Shown: positions 1 to 10,768 of the stretch, in pieces
Layout of the letters: each line of letters begins with the position of its first letter
Position numbering within the stretch: the first letter of the stretch is position 1
Assembly: GCF_019175385.1 (NCBI RefSeq)
Contig: NC_083343.1
Location: 52,536,457-52,600,456, forward strand
Source of the DNA: Lycium barbarum
Lineage: Eukaryota; Streptophyta; Magnoliopsida; Solanales; Solanaceae
Reading direction: 5' to 3'
DNA length: 64,000 nucleotides
The notes under the pieces: generated by a model
What the model was told of the DNA's origin: nothing
Seen by the model: the letters and a program-made list of their open reading frames with translations, nothing else
The model's database searches: none
Program-made: the position numbers and the translations under genes

Positions 1-319
1 ACCTTGGCCCATATAGTTTCCATCACATGGCCAATGTGGCCCTTTTGAACTTTCATAAAATTTTTGTGAAATTCCCGTTCCGTCCCTCGACTTTTCTCAA
101 TATGAACATTTTACCCCTAGCCTTCCACATTGTTTCCATTGGTCATTTTGCAAATTTCTCCTCCTGCCCCTAGGCTCTCACATTATTTTCATACTAATAA
201 TGGTCATAAATAGTATTCTTAACAACTTGTGCATTAATGAAATATTTGAAATTGGTTTCGCCCTTAACTTTCTGCGACGACTTTAAAATATTCCAACGTC
301 CAAAATACGGGCTATAACA
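1..319 (-). mobile_element. LTR 5'-terminal fragment, Tekay-like (family E), minus strand
   Basis: Read on the minus strand from 319, the sequence begins TGTTATAGCCCGTATTTT, close to the LTR starts of families A, C and D (TGTTATATCCCG...). It runs off the left window edge, so only the first 319 bases of the LTR are visible. No coding region is seen. It abuts a scrap of a B-type LTR at 320, suggesting that it was inserted into that LTR. The candidate target duplicate GTAAT (320-324) cannot be checked because the other end is outside. Confidence 0.6.
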
Positions 320-388
320 GTAATGGTACGAGCGGTGCTCGGTGGTTAGCCCCGGGTACCCATCGCGGCCCCTAGCTGGGTCGTGACA
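320..388 (+). mobile_element. 3'-terminal scrap of a B-family-like LTR
   Basis: These 69 bases closely match the last 65-70 bases of the B LTRs at 10563, 19079 and 61928. They share GTGCTCGG, CCGGGTACCC and GGCCCCTAGCTGGGTCGTGACA-type wording and end in TGACA. There is no primer site after it, so it is the end of a 3' LTR or of a solo LTR. Confidence 0.65.
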
Positions 389-1503
389 GTCATCCTGCCC
401 TGAAAGAAAGTTTAGAGACTGTGCAAAATTGATGCAAAAGGACGGGAAGGTTGACGGACCGTCAACATGATCGACGGTCCGTCAATATACATTGACGATT
501 GAGGTTTTGCAGCTTGATTTTTGTCATCAAATCGTCAAAGTGCACCATCGATATTCAACGGTATTTTCAATGTGCAAAGACGGTCCGTCGAGTTGCAATC
601 CGACTTGGGACAGAACTAGTTTATTTATTTCGAGTTTTTGGCTTGTATAAATGCCCGATTAGGTTTTATTTTTCAGACATCTTGAGTTTAAGACTTGTAT
701 TGACCACTTTGAGTTTTTAGTACTTTTCAAGGGTTTCAATACTATTATATATTCGTTTATCTTCAATTCTCTTTGTATGTTCAAACAACATTTACACTTA
801 CTATGTTTTGCGTTTTTATCAATTCCATGAGTAGCTAAATTCCCTACTAAGGTTGTGGACTCAAGGATGAGTGTTTTGCGCATGGGTTTCTAGTTATGAT
901 ATATGCATAATGGATTGTTAGTGTTTGTTAGTTCTTCATTATTCATTGTTAGTTGATGGTTGCAAACATTAGCTTACGCCATAAATCTAGATTTATTTGG
1001 AAAAATAATTAGGGTTTGGTAAGAACTAATAACAAGAACTCAGGGCTTTAAACCTTGTTTAATAAATTCATTTAGGAATAAGAGGAATTTACTTAGCATA
1101 TTTAATCGTTCTTCATATAAACTCTTTTGTATTTGGGAAAATCATAAAGAGATATTATTCTTAACTATGGCAAAATATTATGAACTCCATTAGAGATTAA
1201 GTGCACTCATACAACGATCCATTATAAGTATATCATATTAGAACTCTAAGCATAACATTCATCAAGCGGGGACACAACCTAGGTTTCTTTTACCATACAT
1301 TACAATCCAAAGCAATTAGTCATAAACAACCAACTTTCTACAAACTTTATCGGAGTAAGACATTAGACCTAAATAAAGCATTCTATGATTTTAGAAACCT
1401 TTTCACACCACATCCCCTGTGGGATTCGACCCCAACCTTGTTGGGTTACTATATTTAACATTGTCCGCTTTACGCTAATAAAAGGTTTAATTTGAGCGTA
1501 TCA
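389..1503 (+). mobile_element. Athila 5' LTR, start not defined
   Basis: This AT-rich non-coding stretch lies just upstream of the primer site. It ends in ...GTATCA at 1503, a plausible CA terminus, followed by a short spacer and TGGCGCCGTTGCC. It holds palindromes built on GACGG(A/T)CCGTC near 451-485 and a half-related copy near 579-590. Short translated frames here look accidental. I could not recognise the LTR 5' end; the LTR may have been cut by the insertion that left the scrap at 320-388. Confidence 0.6.
646..652 (+). promoter_or_regulatory. TATA box candidate of the Athila LTR
   Basis: TATAAAT in the context TTGTATAAATGCCCG. It is the best TATA-like match in this LTR and lies about 160 bp after the palindrome cluster. 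Motif only; no start site can be shown. Confidence 0.4.
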
Positions 1504-1508
1504 AATTT

Positions 1509-1523
1509 TGGCGCCGTTGCCGC
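1509..1523 (+). other. Athila primer-binding site, tRNA-Asp type
   Basis: TGGCGCCGTTGCCGC follows the LTR end after a 5-base spacer. TGGCGCCGTTGCC is the primer site usual for Athila elements, attributed to tRNA-Asp. It differs from the TGGTATCAGAGC sites of all other elements in the window. Confidence 0.75.
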
Positions 1524-1621
1524 AATACCGTTTTGAAATTACTAAATAGTGTTTGATTTGACTAATGTCTTTTTCTTATTCCATCACACCTTGTTTGCTA
1601 TTCCTTGTCAATCAGGTGAAC

Positions 1622-2017
1622 ATGAATCAGAATTAGCGAAATCAACGTGCAGCAGCTGGTAATCAGGGTGGTCAATTGAATGATCCCGCGAATGAAACAG
1701 ATGAAGAGAATGCCTTTGCTGATCTTGTACCAGAGGAGGACTATGCATCTGCTATTGTTCATCCTCGGGTTGGAGCTGCAAGATTGACTCCTCACTCTAC
1801 TAGTTGTTGAAGCTTGAGGGCTACTTTCGAAACTCTACGGATAATGATCCTCAACGACATTTGCAGAACTTTGTGGATGTATGTGCTCATCACATCCAAA
1901 ACAATGTGTCACAAAATGCTATTCGGCTAAGGCTTTTCAAATATTCCTTAGCTGGAGAAGCAAGAACGTGGTTTGAGAAGCTGCTCCAGAATTCTATTAC
2001 TACATGGGCAGAGATGG
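1622..2017 (+). pseudogene. Athila gag, N-terminal remnant
   Basis: Gag is the structural particle protein. The ATG at 1622 opens a frame with an early TAG (1634) that ends with a TGA at 1808. A shifted frame then gives a Gag-like stretch (ending near TTWAEM) with the motifs NDPQRHL and LAGEARTWFEKL, typical of plant gypsy Gag. It is cut at 2017 by a solo LTR and resumes at 4471 in the same frame once one GATGG copy is removed. Decayed by stops and a frameshift. Confidence 0.75.
2013..2017 (+). repeat. Target duplication GATGG, left of solo LTR F
   Basis: GATGG here and at 4466-4470 bracket the solo LTR. Removing one copy and the LTR makes the Athila Gag reading continuous, which confirms the insertion. 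Confidence 0.85.
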
Positions 2018-2488
2018 TTTCAAATCTCAACCGGAGGGCTATGACGGACACCCAGAAGCTGACCCCCTAGATGCCACAAAACATACATAACATACTTGCC
2101 CCTGCTCATTCTGGGCCACCTGAGGGCGCTCACAAACTGATTTGCTGACTCATAGATATCATAGACTGGAGAGTCACAGTCCTAAAAAAGATATATATAT
2201 ATATATACATGCATCACTAAACTGAACCGGGGTGCGACCAAACAAGGCTACCCGATAAACTATGTAACCAAACATGTGCTGAGCGGGCCACACTGTCTGA
2301 CTGAATATAAGTGTCTATGAGGCTCTACTGACATACTGGACATGTTGTGGACGGGACAGGGCCTCCGCCCTACCCATAACATCGGGACACATACTCGGTC
2401 TAGACGGCAACTCCGACAAGAAAGGAGTGCTCCACTATCAAGTTGAAGAAGCAGCCTAAGGATGCGATCCGTTTTCTTGGCTATCTAA

Positions 2489-2575
2489 ACCTGCAAGCAT
2501 GAACGCAGCCCCCCTCCCCCCCTCCCCCGTACAATAGGGGAGTCAGTACAGATAATGTACTGAATATGTAAGGCA
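2489..2575 (-). other. Three-hairpin LTR module, F copy
   Basis: On the minus strand: hairpin 1 is CAGTAC-7 nt-GTACTG. Hairpin 2 is CTCCCC/GGGGAG with an unusual loop and an expanded G-rich 3' arm. Hairpin 3 is CTGCG-TTCATGCT-TGCAG with one G-U pair. It lies about 510 bp from the LTR 3' end. Confidence 0.6.
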
Positions 2576-2814
2576 TAAGAGTAACATACACATAGGAGTC
2601 ATGAAGATAATCTGAAAGTAATAAACTAAACTGACTGACTGAGTACATCTGTATGTCTGACTGTCTGAACATATCTGTATGAATGCATCTGTATGTTTGA
2701 CTATCTGAACATATCTATATATCTCTGCTTACTGAAAATGCCTCTGAGGGCGTATGATATGCAATGCATAGGTCATAGTGCCGAGGAACATTCAGCTCGA
2801 TCCCTATCCCATAT

Positions 2815-2890
2815 AGGCCCCTCTGGGCATAATAGCATAATGGCCCCTCCGGGCATAATAGCATAATGGCCCCTCCGGCCAGCCCCTTCG
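2815..2890 (+). repeat. Short tandem repeat inside solo LTR F
   Basis: About three units of roughly 29 bp, each with GGCCCCTC, GGGCATAATAG and CATAAT, the last one degenerate. Non-coding. Confidence 0.6.
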
Positions 2891-3825
2891 GGCATCATAA
2901 TCATCATGACTATGCACCAGCTAATCAGGTGGTAATGCGTATATAACGCCTCGCCCTTTCCCCATACCCCATATACATATAATATACACGTATATAACAC
3001 CTTATGGTCATGGTTCAATGTGCATATATGTAAATGAATGCAATGCATAAATATGAACTAACATTATCATGATACAAAACTCAAGACCCATGAACAGAAG
3101 GGACAATCATAACAAGGGGTATTGGATCATCAAGAACTGAGATACTCCTAGTACTTCTAAGAGTAGAATGATATGGAGACTCGATTACTCGTTGTTCGCT
3201 CATGTCATAGGATCATGCCAAAATGAAAGAAAGGGAAAGCGTTAACATACCTTCTTGGTCTTCTTAACTACTTACGTTTATCTTTCCGAGCTCGTAAATC
3301 TACATTTGAGAGAATTCATAATATCGTTAGACTTATCGTCGTATGCTATAACGAACTTTAAAATTAAACTACTTCATATCCTACCGAAAATCGGGCAGCA
3401 TCTCCCCTGTTTATATGCCTAGCCCGAAATCATAATCCAACAACCAACAACAACAACAATAATACCAACATCAACAACAACATCATCAATACCAAAATAC
3501 TCCATAAAACATCCCACATGATGTTTCTCCAATTTCTCAACCAATAAATTCGTTATACGACCATTTAATATCTTTATCTCCATAAACAAACCTAAATCAA
3601 TAAAGGAAGATTCATACCTTTCCTCCACTAGAACCACAATATCTTCACTTTCCACCTTGAGTTCAAGCCAAGATTCGCCGCAATACAATTTTATAACTGG
3701 AACCATAAGCTGCCTGGATCAGAATTCGGGAATTATACTTGATCCGGGCTAAAATTTGATGTTGGGAAGTTGTGGGAGGTTTTCAGAATGTTTGAGGTGT
3801 TTTCTTGGTGTTTTGGATGAAGAAA

Positions 3826-3854
3826 GGGGGGGGGGGGGGGGGGTAAGCCCCCCC
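3826..3854 (+). repeat. G18 tract followed by C7
   Basis: Eighteen consecutive G from 3826, then TAAG, then seven C. It is a likely length-variable or error-prone site and could form a hairpin or a G-rich structure. Confidence 0.8.
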
Positions 3855-4470
3855 GTATATAGAGTTCCAGAATCTGCCCAAACCGACATAAAAATTTGTC
3901 AGCGCGTTCGAGGTGCCTTCTGGCGCGTTCGCGCTGGCTTAATTTTCTGCGTGCACATTCGTTCAGTAAAAAGGTCATAACTTTCGATCCCGATATCGTG
4001 TGAGGGCCCACGACCTACGGTTGGAAAGATAATTCAATTATCTACAACTTTCATTCTAGGTGTGATTCAAAATTCCAAATATATAATGGCGTTATGGCCT
4101 CTCCAAGTCAGATCATCCGAAAACGTATCCTTCAATCATCCTTTTGGAGGGCTTATGCCCATATTTGGCTTAAGGGTCCTTCTTAAGACTTGCTCAAATT
4201 CCCATTTAGTACTCATATAACGTTTCTTATGTCCTTTATAAAATCCCGGCATGTGAGCCCCACCTTAACTTACGGTTACGAGGGCTATTCATCAAGTAAC
4301 GCATTAACTGATTTACACCATACGGTCTCCAATGCCATATATATGTTATTCTTATACTCGTATAATATAATCTTCATCTCTAATCCTTGTATAACTTTAC
4401 TCTCCCTTGAGCTCGTACTCAGCCATCTACAGTCTTGGTAACGCGAAATTTTTCGTGGTGTAACAGATGG

Positions 4471-5150
4471 TAGCAGTCTTTCTCAAGAAGTGGTATCCTC
4501 CTAGCAAGAAGGCTGAGATCCGTGACAAAATCTATGAATTCAAGCAGTGACCGGGGGAACAATTATACGAATCTTGGGAGATATTTAAAGAATATCTGCA
4601 GAAATTTCTAAATCATGATTTTTTGGAGAACATATTAATGGAGAAGTTCTACCGAGGACTGGATCCTATAACACAGTCAATTGCGAACAATGCAGCTGAT
4701 GCTTGTTTTATGGATAAAACTTACACTCGAGTTACCAACATACTTACCAGATTGACTACACACAATCAAGCTTGGCACTCGAACAATGCTAATGTTATAC
4801 CCTACGGGAATGCTATGATCCAGAATATGGTAAAGGAGAATCAGAATACTAAGCAGACACTAGCTCAGCTTGCAACAAATATCTCTTTACTGACCAAGAA
4901 GTTTGATGAGAACCAGATTAAGAAGGTAAATGTTTGCGAAGATGCTTCAAGTATGCCGAAGAGGATGTACGAAGTCCAAGAGGGTCCATATCAAGAGGGA
5001 CCTCCTATGCAGGTTGAAGATACTAACTATGTGAACAGCTCTCAAAGGGGTTATCAAAGGCAGAATTACCAAGTGGGTTACCAGAATCAAAATGAATGGA
5101 GACCTCAGCAAGGCCAAGGTTCTTACAACAACAGCCAGGGGAACTAAAAT
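4471..5150 (+). pseudogene. Athila gag, central and C-terminal part
   Basis: Continues the Gag frame after the solo LTR (AVFLKKWYPPSKKAEI). There is a TGA at 4547, then an open stretch containing EKFYRGLDPITQSI, the FYRGL signature typical of Athila Gag, and a Gln/Tyr/Asn-rich tail ending at a TAA at 5145-5147. No zinc knuckle is seen, as is usual for Athila Gag. Downstream the same low-complexity NNYGG/GNYNN coding continues beyond the stop. Confidence 0.75.
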
Positions 5151-5741
5151 AATAATTATGGTGGCGAAAACCAAGGGAATTACAACAACAACAATAATTT
5201 CAGAAATAAGAGTTTCAATCCATATATTCCACAAAAAGGGCAGTCAAACGACCAAAGTAGTTTGAGGGTTGAAGCAATGCTTGAAAAGGTTCTGGGAAAT
5301 CAAACCAAGTCTAAAAAGATGTTATCCGGGCTAACAGAGATAGTGGGGTCTCATACAGCAGCTATTCAAAAGCTCGAGTTGCAGATGCGAGATATTTCTA
5401 GAGAGCAGCACCCTCCTAAAAAAAGAAGACTTCATAGTGACACTATTCTGAATCCAAAGAATAGAGGAGGCAGTGTTGACTGTGTGTTTGCTATTAGTAC
5501 TAGGAGTGGTAAAAAACTCCAAAGTGCTGAAAAGAAGGGTATTGATCTCGGGCCAATTAATGAAGAGAAAAAGGTGTAGTCCGATGCACCAATTATCGTT
5601 GATGAGATTCCTAATGAAGAGAAAGTTGCTGATATTCCAGAAAGTTCAAAAGTGGCTGATGACAAGAGTAAGCAGACTGTAAAAAGGGCTCTCCGCCCTT
5701 TGACTCAGATTTTAAAATCTAAACCTTCCTTTACTTAATGT
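5151..5741 (+). pseudogene. Athila gag-pro linker remnant
   Basis: The open stretch 5262-5579 reads MLEKVLGNQTKSKKMLSGL, then a coiled-coil-like segment and AISTRSGKKL. The ISTRSGK wording is characteristic of the region between Athila Gag and protease. Stops at 5577-5579 and near 5737 break the frame. It is part of a single ancestral gag-pol coding sequence. Confidence 0.65.
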
Positions 5742-6475
5742 TTGGTGAAGAAGAAGGAAGATGCTAAGTTCGAGAAATTTTATGATCAGCTGAAGCGGTT
5801 ATCTCTGAACTTTCCATTCTTGGATGCTGTTAAGACGATGCCCGGTTTTGCTAAGTATTTGAAGGACTTGTTGACCAAGAAGAAGACGGTGCAACATGAA
5901 ATCATGAGTTTGACTCACATTGTGAGTTCGATTATTTCCACAACTACCGTTCAGACTAAGAGAGATCCTGGGTTGTTTAACATTCCTTGTTCTGTTGGGT
6001 ACCATGACTTTACTCGCGCTCTGATTGATAATGGGGCGAGTATAAATTTGATGCCACTTGCTATCTACTAGCAATCAGGTTTGGGGAAGCTAAGGCCAAC
6101 TACTATGAGATTACAGATGGCTGATAGATCTATTAAGAGGTCGGTTGGCGTGGTTGATGATGTTATTGTGCGGGTTGGTTATTCTTGACTGTGTTGTTCA
6201 TCGGAACATTCCTATTATTCTGGGAGACCTTTCCTTGCTACGGGAAGAGCTCTTATGGATTCGAAAAAGAATGAAATAAAATTCCGAGTCAATGATGAGA
6301 AAGTTACTTTTCAGGCAAATAAGGGGATGAAGTTACCTAGTGCTTATGAGAGCATTTCAGTGATTGATTCTTTTGATGTTATTGGTGAAGTTGTGGAATT
6401 CAAGATGGGAGAGAAGTGTTTGGGAGAAGCTCTTGCTACGATTCTTGTAAATTTTGATGCTGAAGATATGTAGGG
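5742..6475 (+). pseudogene. Athila retropepsin (protease) remnant
   Basis: The aspartic protease would cut the Gag-Pol polyprotein. MPGFAKYLKDLL precedes the active-site region LIDNGASINLMPLAIY (about 6021-6068). The first D is present but the usual D-x-G triplet reads D-N-G. A TAG at 6069 and a frameshift near 6180 break it. The C-terminal part is readable at 6255-6473, up to a TAG. Confidence 0.7.
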
Positions 6476-7452
6476 TTATGTGGAGAGGTTAATTCGTTTG
6501 CTGGGTTAGGCTCATATTCTTACAACCCAAAGAAGCTTACTCTTGATCTGGAAAATAGAACAACTCCTCTAGCAAATCCTTCTATCGTTGAGCCACCGAA
6601 GCTTGAGCTTAAGCAGGTCCCATCACATTTGAAGTATGAGTTCTTTGGTCCAAATAATATGTTATCAATGATTGTTTCAGCATTACTGACTGAGGAGTAG
6701 ATCTAGAGGCTGGTAGAGATATTGCGTGAGTATAGGCGTGCTATTGGTTGGACTATAACAGACATTCGGGGGATTCCTTCTGGGATCTTTGAGCATAAAA
6801 TCTAGTTAGAGGAGGATGGCAAGCCGAGTGTGGAACATTAACGGAGACTGAATGAAAATATGCAAAAAGTCGCCAAGAAAGAAATCATCAAGTGGTTAGA
6901 TGCTGGAGTGGTTTACCCTATTGCTGACAGCAATTGGGTGAGCCCAGTTTAATGTGTTCCAAAAAAGGGCGGTATCACAGTGGTGCCCAATGCAAAGAAT
7001 GAGCTGATTCCGACGAGGACTGTGACAGGTTGGAGAGTTTGCATGGATTATCTCATGCTTAACACTGCTACTTGCAAGGATCACTTCCCCATGCCTTTTA
7101 TTGATCAAATGCTTGATCGGCTAGTGGGGCGGTCTTACTATTGCTTCCTTGACGGGCATTCGGGCTACAATCAGATGAATATTTCCCTTGAGGATCAGGA
7201 GAAGACTATATTTACTTGTCCTTATAGGACATTCACTTTTAGCAGGATGCCCTTCGGTCTTTCCAATGCACCGGCTACCTTTCAGCAGTGTATAATGACG
7301 ATATTTTCTGATATGGTGGAAGACTTTCTTGAAGTCTTTATGGATGATTTCTCGATTGTTGATGATTCCTTTGATGACTGTCTTGACCATCTGGGTCGAG
7401 TGCGTAAACAATGTGAGAAGACTAGTTTGGTGCTGAATTGGGAGAAGTGCCA
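6476..7452 (+). pseudogene. Athila reverse transcriptase, N-terminal part
   Basis: The reverse transcriptase copies element RNA to DNA. Weak coding from 6560 (PSHLKYEFFGPNN-like) with several TAG stops leads into a clean stretch from 6980. That stretch has WRVCMDYLMLN, FPMPFIDQMLDRL, FLDGHSGYNQ, SRMPFGLSNAPATFQ and the catalytic VFMDDFSI (FMDD at 7337-7348). It is interrupted at NWEKCH by the family A insertion; the protein continues at 58050. Confidence 0.85.
7448..7452 (+). repeat. Target duplication TGCCA, left end of A complex
   Basis: TGCCA at 7448-7452 and 58050-58054 flank 50.6 kb that starts TGTTATATCC and ends GGGTCGTGACA. Removing the insert rejoins the Athila RT reading. Confidence 0.9.
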
Positions 7453-9527
7453 TGTTATATCCGGTATTTTGCACGTTCGGATAAATTGGGATAATCAAGA
7501 CAAGTTAAGGACAAGGCTACAATTTTATCTTGTTTAATATATAAGTTGTTCATGAAAATATTGACGCGGAAATATTGAGGAACGCTAAGGGCAAAATTGG
7601 AAATTTGGAGAATAGTTTCATAAATTTCAAATTGTCATGAAATAAAAGTGGGCTTGGAATGGAAAGAAAAAAAAATTGGGCTTGAATTAATTGGCCAAGG
7701 TGGCCGTCCACCTTAGTGGGCCAAGGCCCATGTGAGAGCCCATTACATGCTATTAAAAGATGACAAAGTCATCTTATTTATCATCTTCACTTTAGAAAGT
7801 TCAAGAAAATTTGAGAGACAAAAAAATGAAGGGTCATTCGGCCAAGGTGCTCAAAAATTGAGCCTTCAATTTTGATCCCAAAAAAAATATTTCCTCCTAG
7901 CATTCCTACTAATTTGAAGGTCCTCTTCAACGTGGTATATATTTAAGCAAGAAAACCACTCTTGCTGGCAAGTGGAAAATTGAAGAAAAGGTAAGAATTT
8001 CTATTCTTTTACATGTTATGGAAGATTTATATATGTTATAGTGAGTAGAATTGAATGAAAATCATGGAAATGTTATGTGTTGTGTGTGGGCCGTGTGGGT
8101 GTGTTGTGTGTGTGTGGACGTGTGGTGTAAATTGGTGGAGGAAGGATGAATTAATTTTATTTATCATGTTAGTTGTGTTGTTGTGGCCTTTATAATGTAA
8201 ATGAAGGTTTAATGGTTCAAGTCGGCATTGAAATTTGTTGTGGGTTGTTGTAGGAACTTAATGCGATTTTAATATGGTTTTATGTAATTGTGAAAATGGA
8301 GTTGCTAAAGTGTGCATTGTTATTGTAGTTTATGAATTTGAAAGAAGAAAATGTGTTGTTGTATTTGGATGCTTTTGGATGGAATGGAGGTTGGTTGGAT
8401 TGTTTTGAATGTTATGCGAATAGTTTGAAATGTACTTGAATATGTAAGCAATTGTGAATTGAACGTAAATGGAAAGTCGTCAAGTTTATAGAAAGAAGTT
8501 GTTTACGTTGGAATGTGTTTTGAATTGATTGTCGATATTGTTGGAATAACTGTTGGCATTGTTGTATTTTTGGCCGAGTTGAATTCTCGGGGATGGTGCA
8601 TTTACAGGGGAAATGCTGCCGAAATTTCTGTAGATTAAGTGTTGGTTTAAAATTGGACTCTAAGTGTTGATGGCTAATGTTTGATATGTATGAATATTGT
8701 TGTAGATCTTGCGAAGTCAAAGACTTAAGTTTGTATTAGCGTAGAAAGCGGGCAAGGTATGTAAGGCTTAACCTTTTCTTCTTTGGCATGATCCTTATGA
8801 AATAAGCATATGACGTATATGTATGACTTCAGAAGGATCCTTATTCTTAGAGCCACTAGGATGGCTAACGTTCTTGATTTCCTATAAGCTGTTCCGTATG
8901 GTTTTGATATGTATCCATGACGTTCGATGATGTGTATCTATGATGTCCGAAGTTTGGCCAATATGTCCCGAATAGCATGTGAGAAACAAACGATATGACT
9001 ATAGTTTTGACCTTCCAAATGTTAACATATTCGATTGTTCCATCGGGCCTTTGATATGTTTGATATGTACATAAGATTCCAAAAGTTATATTTGATTTGA
9101 TCCATAACGATATCCAAAAGATTTTGACATGATTATGGTTGTGATTTTCCAAAAATGGCTTCTGAAACGCTTATAGAACGTTCTGTACTTCAAAAGCTCG
9201 TAACTTTCTTATGCCAATTTCGATCGACCCGAAACTTGTTTTTGAGTCCTCAGATGTCGGTAAATATATTTGTCCATCGAGTCTTGGAGTTTATTCATTC
9301 AGTTATATGCATATGGTTTTGATACGTATCTATGACTTTTGAAGCTCTATTTGAGATGTTCCAAGTTGTCTACGATTCTTGTCCATTTTCGATATGGGTA
9401 CGCTCGATATAATCGAGCTTATTATATGAAAGAATAACGAGATAAGCATAAAGAATTTTGTTTCTAAAGAGTTCTGTAAGTTTTGATGTCCCTAACTTTC
9501 GTAAGAAATCTCGGATTTGCTTGAATG
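7453..9527 (+). mobile_element. Family A 5' LTR, 5' two-thirds only
   Basis: Colinear with the central LTR at 48414 and the 3' LTR at 54538, with scattered substitutions. The match stops after TTGCTTGAATG at 9527, where the sequence switches to a B-family LTR. About 1.4 kb of the A LTR, the A primer site and the A leader are missing. The switch has a 3-base overlap (ATG, 9525-9527). Only accidental ORFs are seen. Confidence 0.85.
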
Positions 9528-10563
9528 ATGGCACTAGAATGATGATGATGTTATTCTTTGCCTACACTCACCTTATGTACTAGTCCTTTCAAGGTGAGGC
9601 AGAATGTCCATGATGGTTCCATAATGTAATCGGGGGATCATGACCTTACGTCACCCCGATAAAGTAAAGTTGATCATGAGTCTTATATACACATTATGAT
9701 AAGATAAGTATTTTATGATAAGCATATTACTATGAGTATTTACGTTAAGCATGTCATGATTGCATTCACACCGGGCCTAATTGGCCGGGCAGACACCGCT
9801 TCGGTGGGCGGCGATACGGATACACCACGACCTACGGGCGTGGGCAGACACCACTAGTGGGTGGCATGAGATGGTATCCCGGACGCGGGAGGCCTGGACG
9901 CGGGCTAATATTAATGATTATCACACCGTTCCGACATGGACGGGCAGCTTGCATATGATGCATACATGTTATGATGATGAGTATGAGTAAGATAGCATGT
10001 ATTACTTCATTTATGATTATCAGTCAGATCCAGATGTCTCATGTTGACGTTATCCTCATATTATTGATGTTCCTTTCATTATGTATGCCTCTCATACTCG
10101 GTACAATATTCGTACTGACGTCCTTTCTTCGGACGCTGTGTTCATGCCCACAGGTAGACAGGCAGGAGAGCTTGGCCCAGGTCCTCAGTAGCTGTCAGCT
10201 GATAGATAGCACTCCATTGTTCGGAGGTGCTTATGGCTATTCTTTTGATGTACATTCATATATGCATATTTTGGGCATGACGGAGTCTTGTTCCGTCTAT
10301 GTATTCATTATGTTAGTAGAGACTCGTAGATACGCAGTGTGGGTTAGATGGTCTCACAAGATGTTTTCATATGAATGTATATTATTTTGATGGCCAAGAG
10401 GCAAATGTATATAAAGAATTTATGTTTTAATTAAATATGATTTTCCTACAATTGGTATGTAAAATTGTTAAAAGAGTATCAAATGAGCAAGACAAGCAGT
10501 AGAGTAAGCAGTGCTCGGTAATTGCTCCGGGTACCCGTCGCAGCCCCTAGCTGGGTCTTGACA
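9525..10563 (+). mobile_element. B1 5' LTR, 3' part only
   Basis: Colinear with the last 1036 bases of the B1 3' LTR (18044-19079). It contains the GGCCGGGCAGACACC repeats, the B form of the three-hairpin module and the end GGTCTTGACA (one substitution from GGTCGTGACA). The translated frames here also appear in the 3' LTR and are not genes. Confidence 0.85.
10095..10160 (+). other. Three-hairpin LTR module, B1 5' copy
   Basis: Hairpin 1 is GGTAC-7 nt-GTACT. Hairpin 2 is GTCC-TTTCTTC-GGAC, different in sequence from the CCCC/GGGG of A, C and D but still paired. Hairpin 3 is CTGTG-TTCATGCC-CACAG, with A-U replacing G-C on both sides. Confidence 0.7.
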
Positions 10564-10567
10564 AAAG

Positions 10568-10579
10568 TGGTATCAGAGC
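10568..10579 (+). other. B1 primer-binding site, initiator tRNA-Met type
   Basis: TGGTATCAGAGC, four bases after the LTR end. It is the standard plant initiator-Met primer site. Confidence 0.9.
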
Positions 10580-10620
10580 ACTTCACCCTAGGAAGTGTCT
10601 ACGAGCCGTGTCTAGTAGAG

Positions 10621-10662
10621 TCTTGTTTATGGTGTGTTGCGCGCCACGCTAATAAACAAGAG
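10621..10662 (+). other. Leader stem-loop with GCGCGC loop, B1
   Basis: Outer stem CTTGTTTAT/ATAAACAAG, inner GTGTG/CACGC (one G-U), apical loop TT + GCGCGC. It lies 41 bases after the primer site and upstream of gag. It resembles the position and logic of a retroviral dimerisation initiation site; the function is inferred. Confidence 0.7.
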
Positions 10663-10768
10663 GCTACAGGGCATTTAGGAAAATGACCATCCTTCTTCTC
10701 ATAAGATCGTGCGATAGAGCCATGTCTAGGATTATATCATTCCTAAAAGTACGTTATGGTTTCAGAAA

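Larger units (their letters stand above)
2018..4465 (-). mobile_element. Solo LTR, family F (Tekay-like), minus strand
   Basis: On the minus strand the LTR starts TGTTACACCACG at 4465. Its other end at 2018 is a decayed form of the usual TGTCACGACCC end (plus reading TTTCAAATCTCAACC), with changes mostly of the C-to-T/G-to-A kind. It is 2448 bp, flanked by GATGG on both sides, with no internal region, so it is a solo LTR left by LTR-LTR recombination. Inside are the three-hairpin module (minus, 2489-2575), a short tandem repeat of GGCCCCTC.GGGCATAATAGCATAAT units near 2815-2890, and a run of 18 G followed by 7 C at 3826-3854. No coding capacity is seen. Confidence 0.85.

Noticed and set aside
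2190..2207. AT dinucleotide run and similar runs near 43282 and 46789 as microsatellites of interest
   Set aside because: Short, common, and no wider pattern.
9971..10390. 139-codon hydrophobic frame repeated at 18487-18906
   Set aside because: Present in both B1 LTR copies because the LTR is repeated. In B2 the same region is broken by indels, so it is not under coding constraint.
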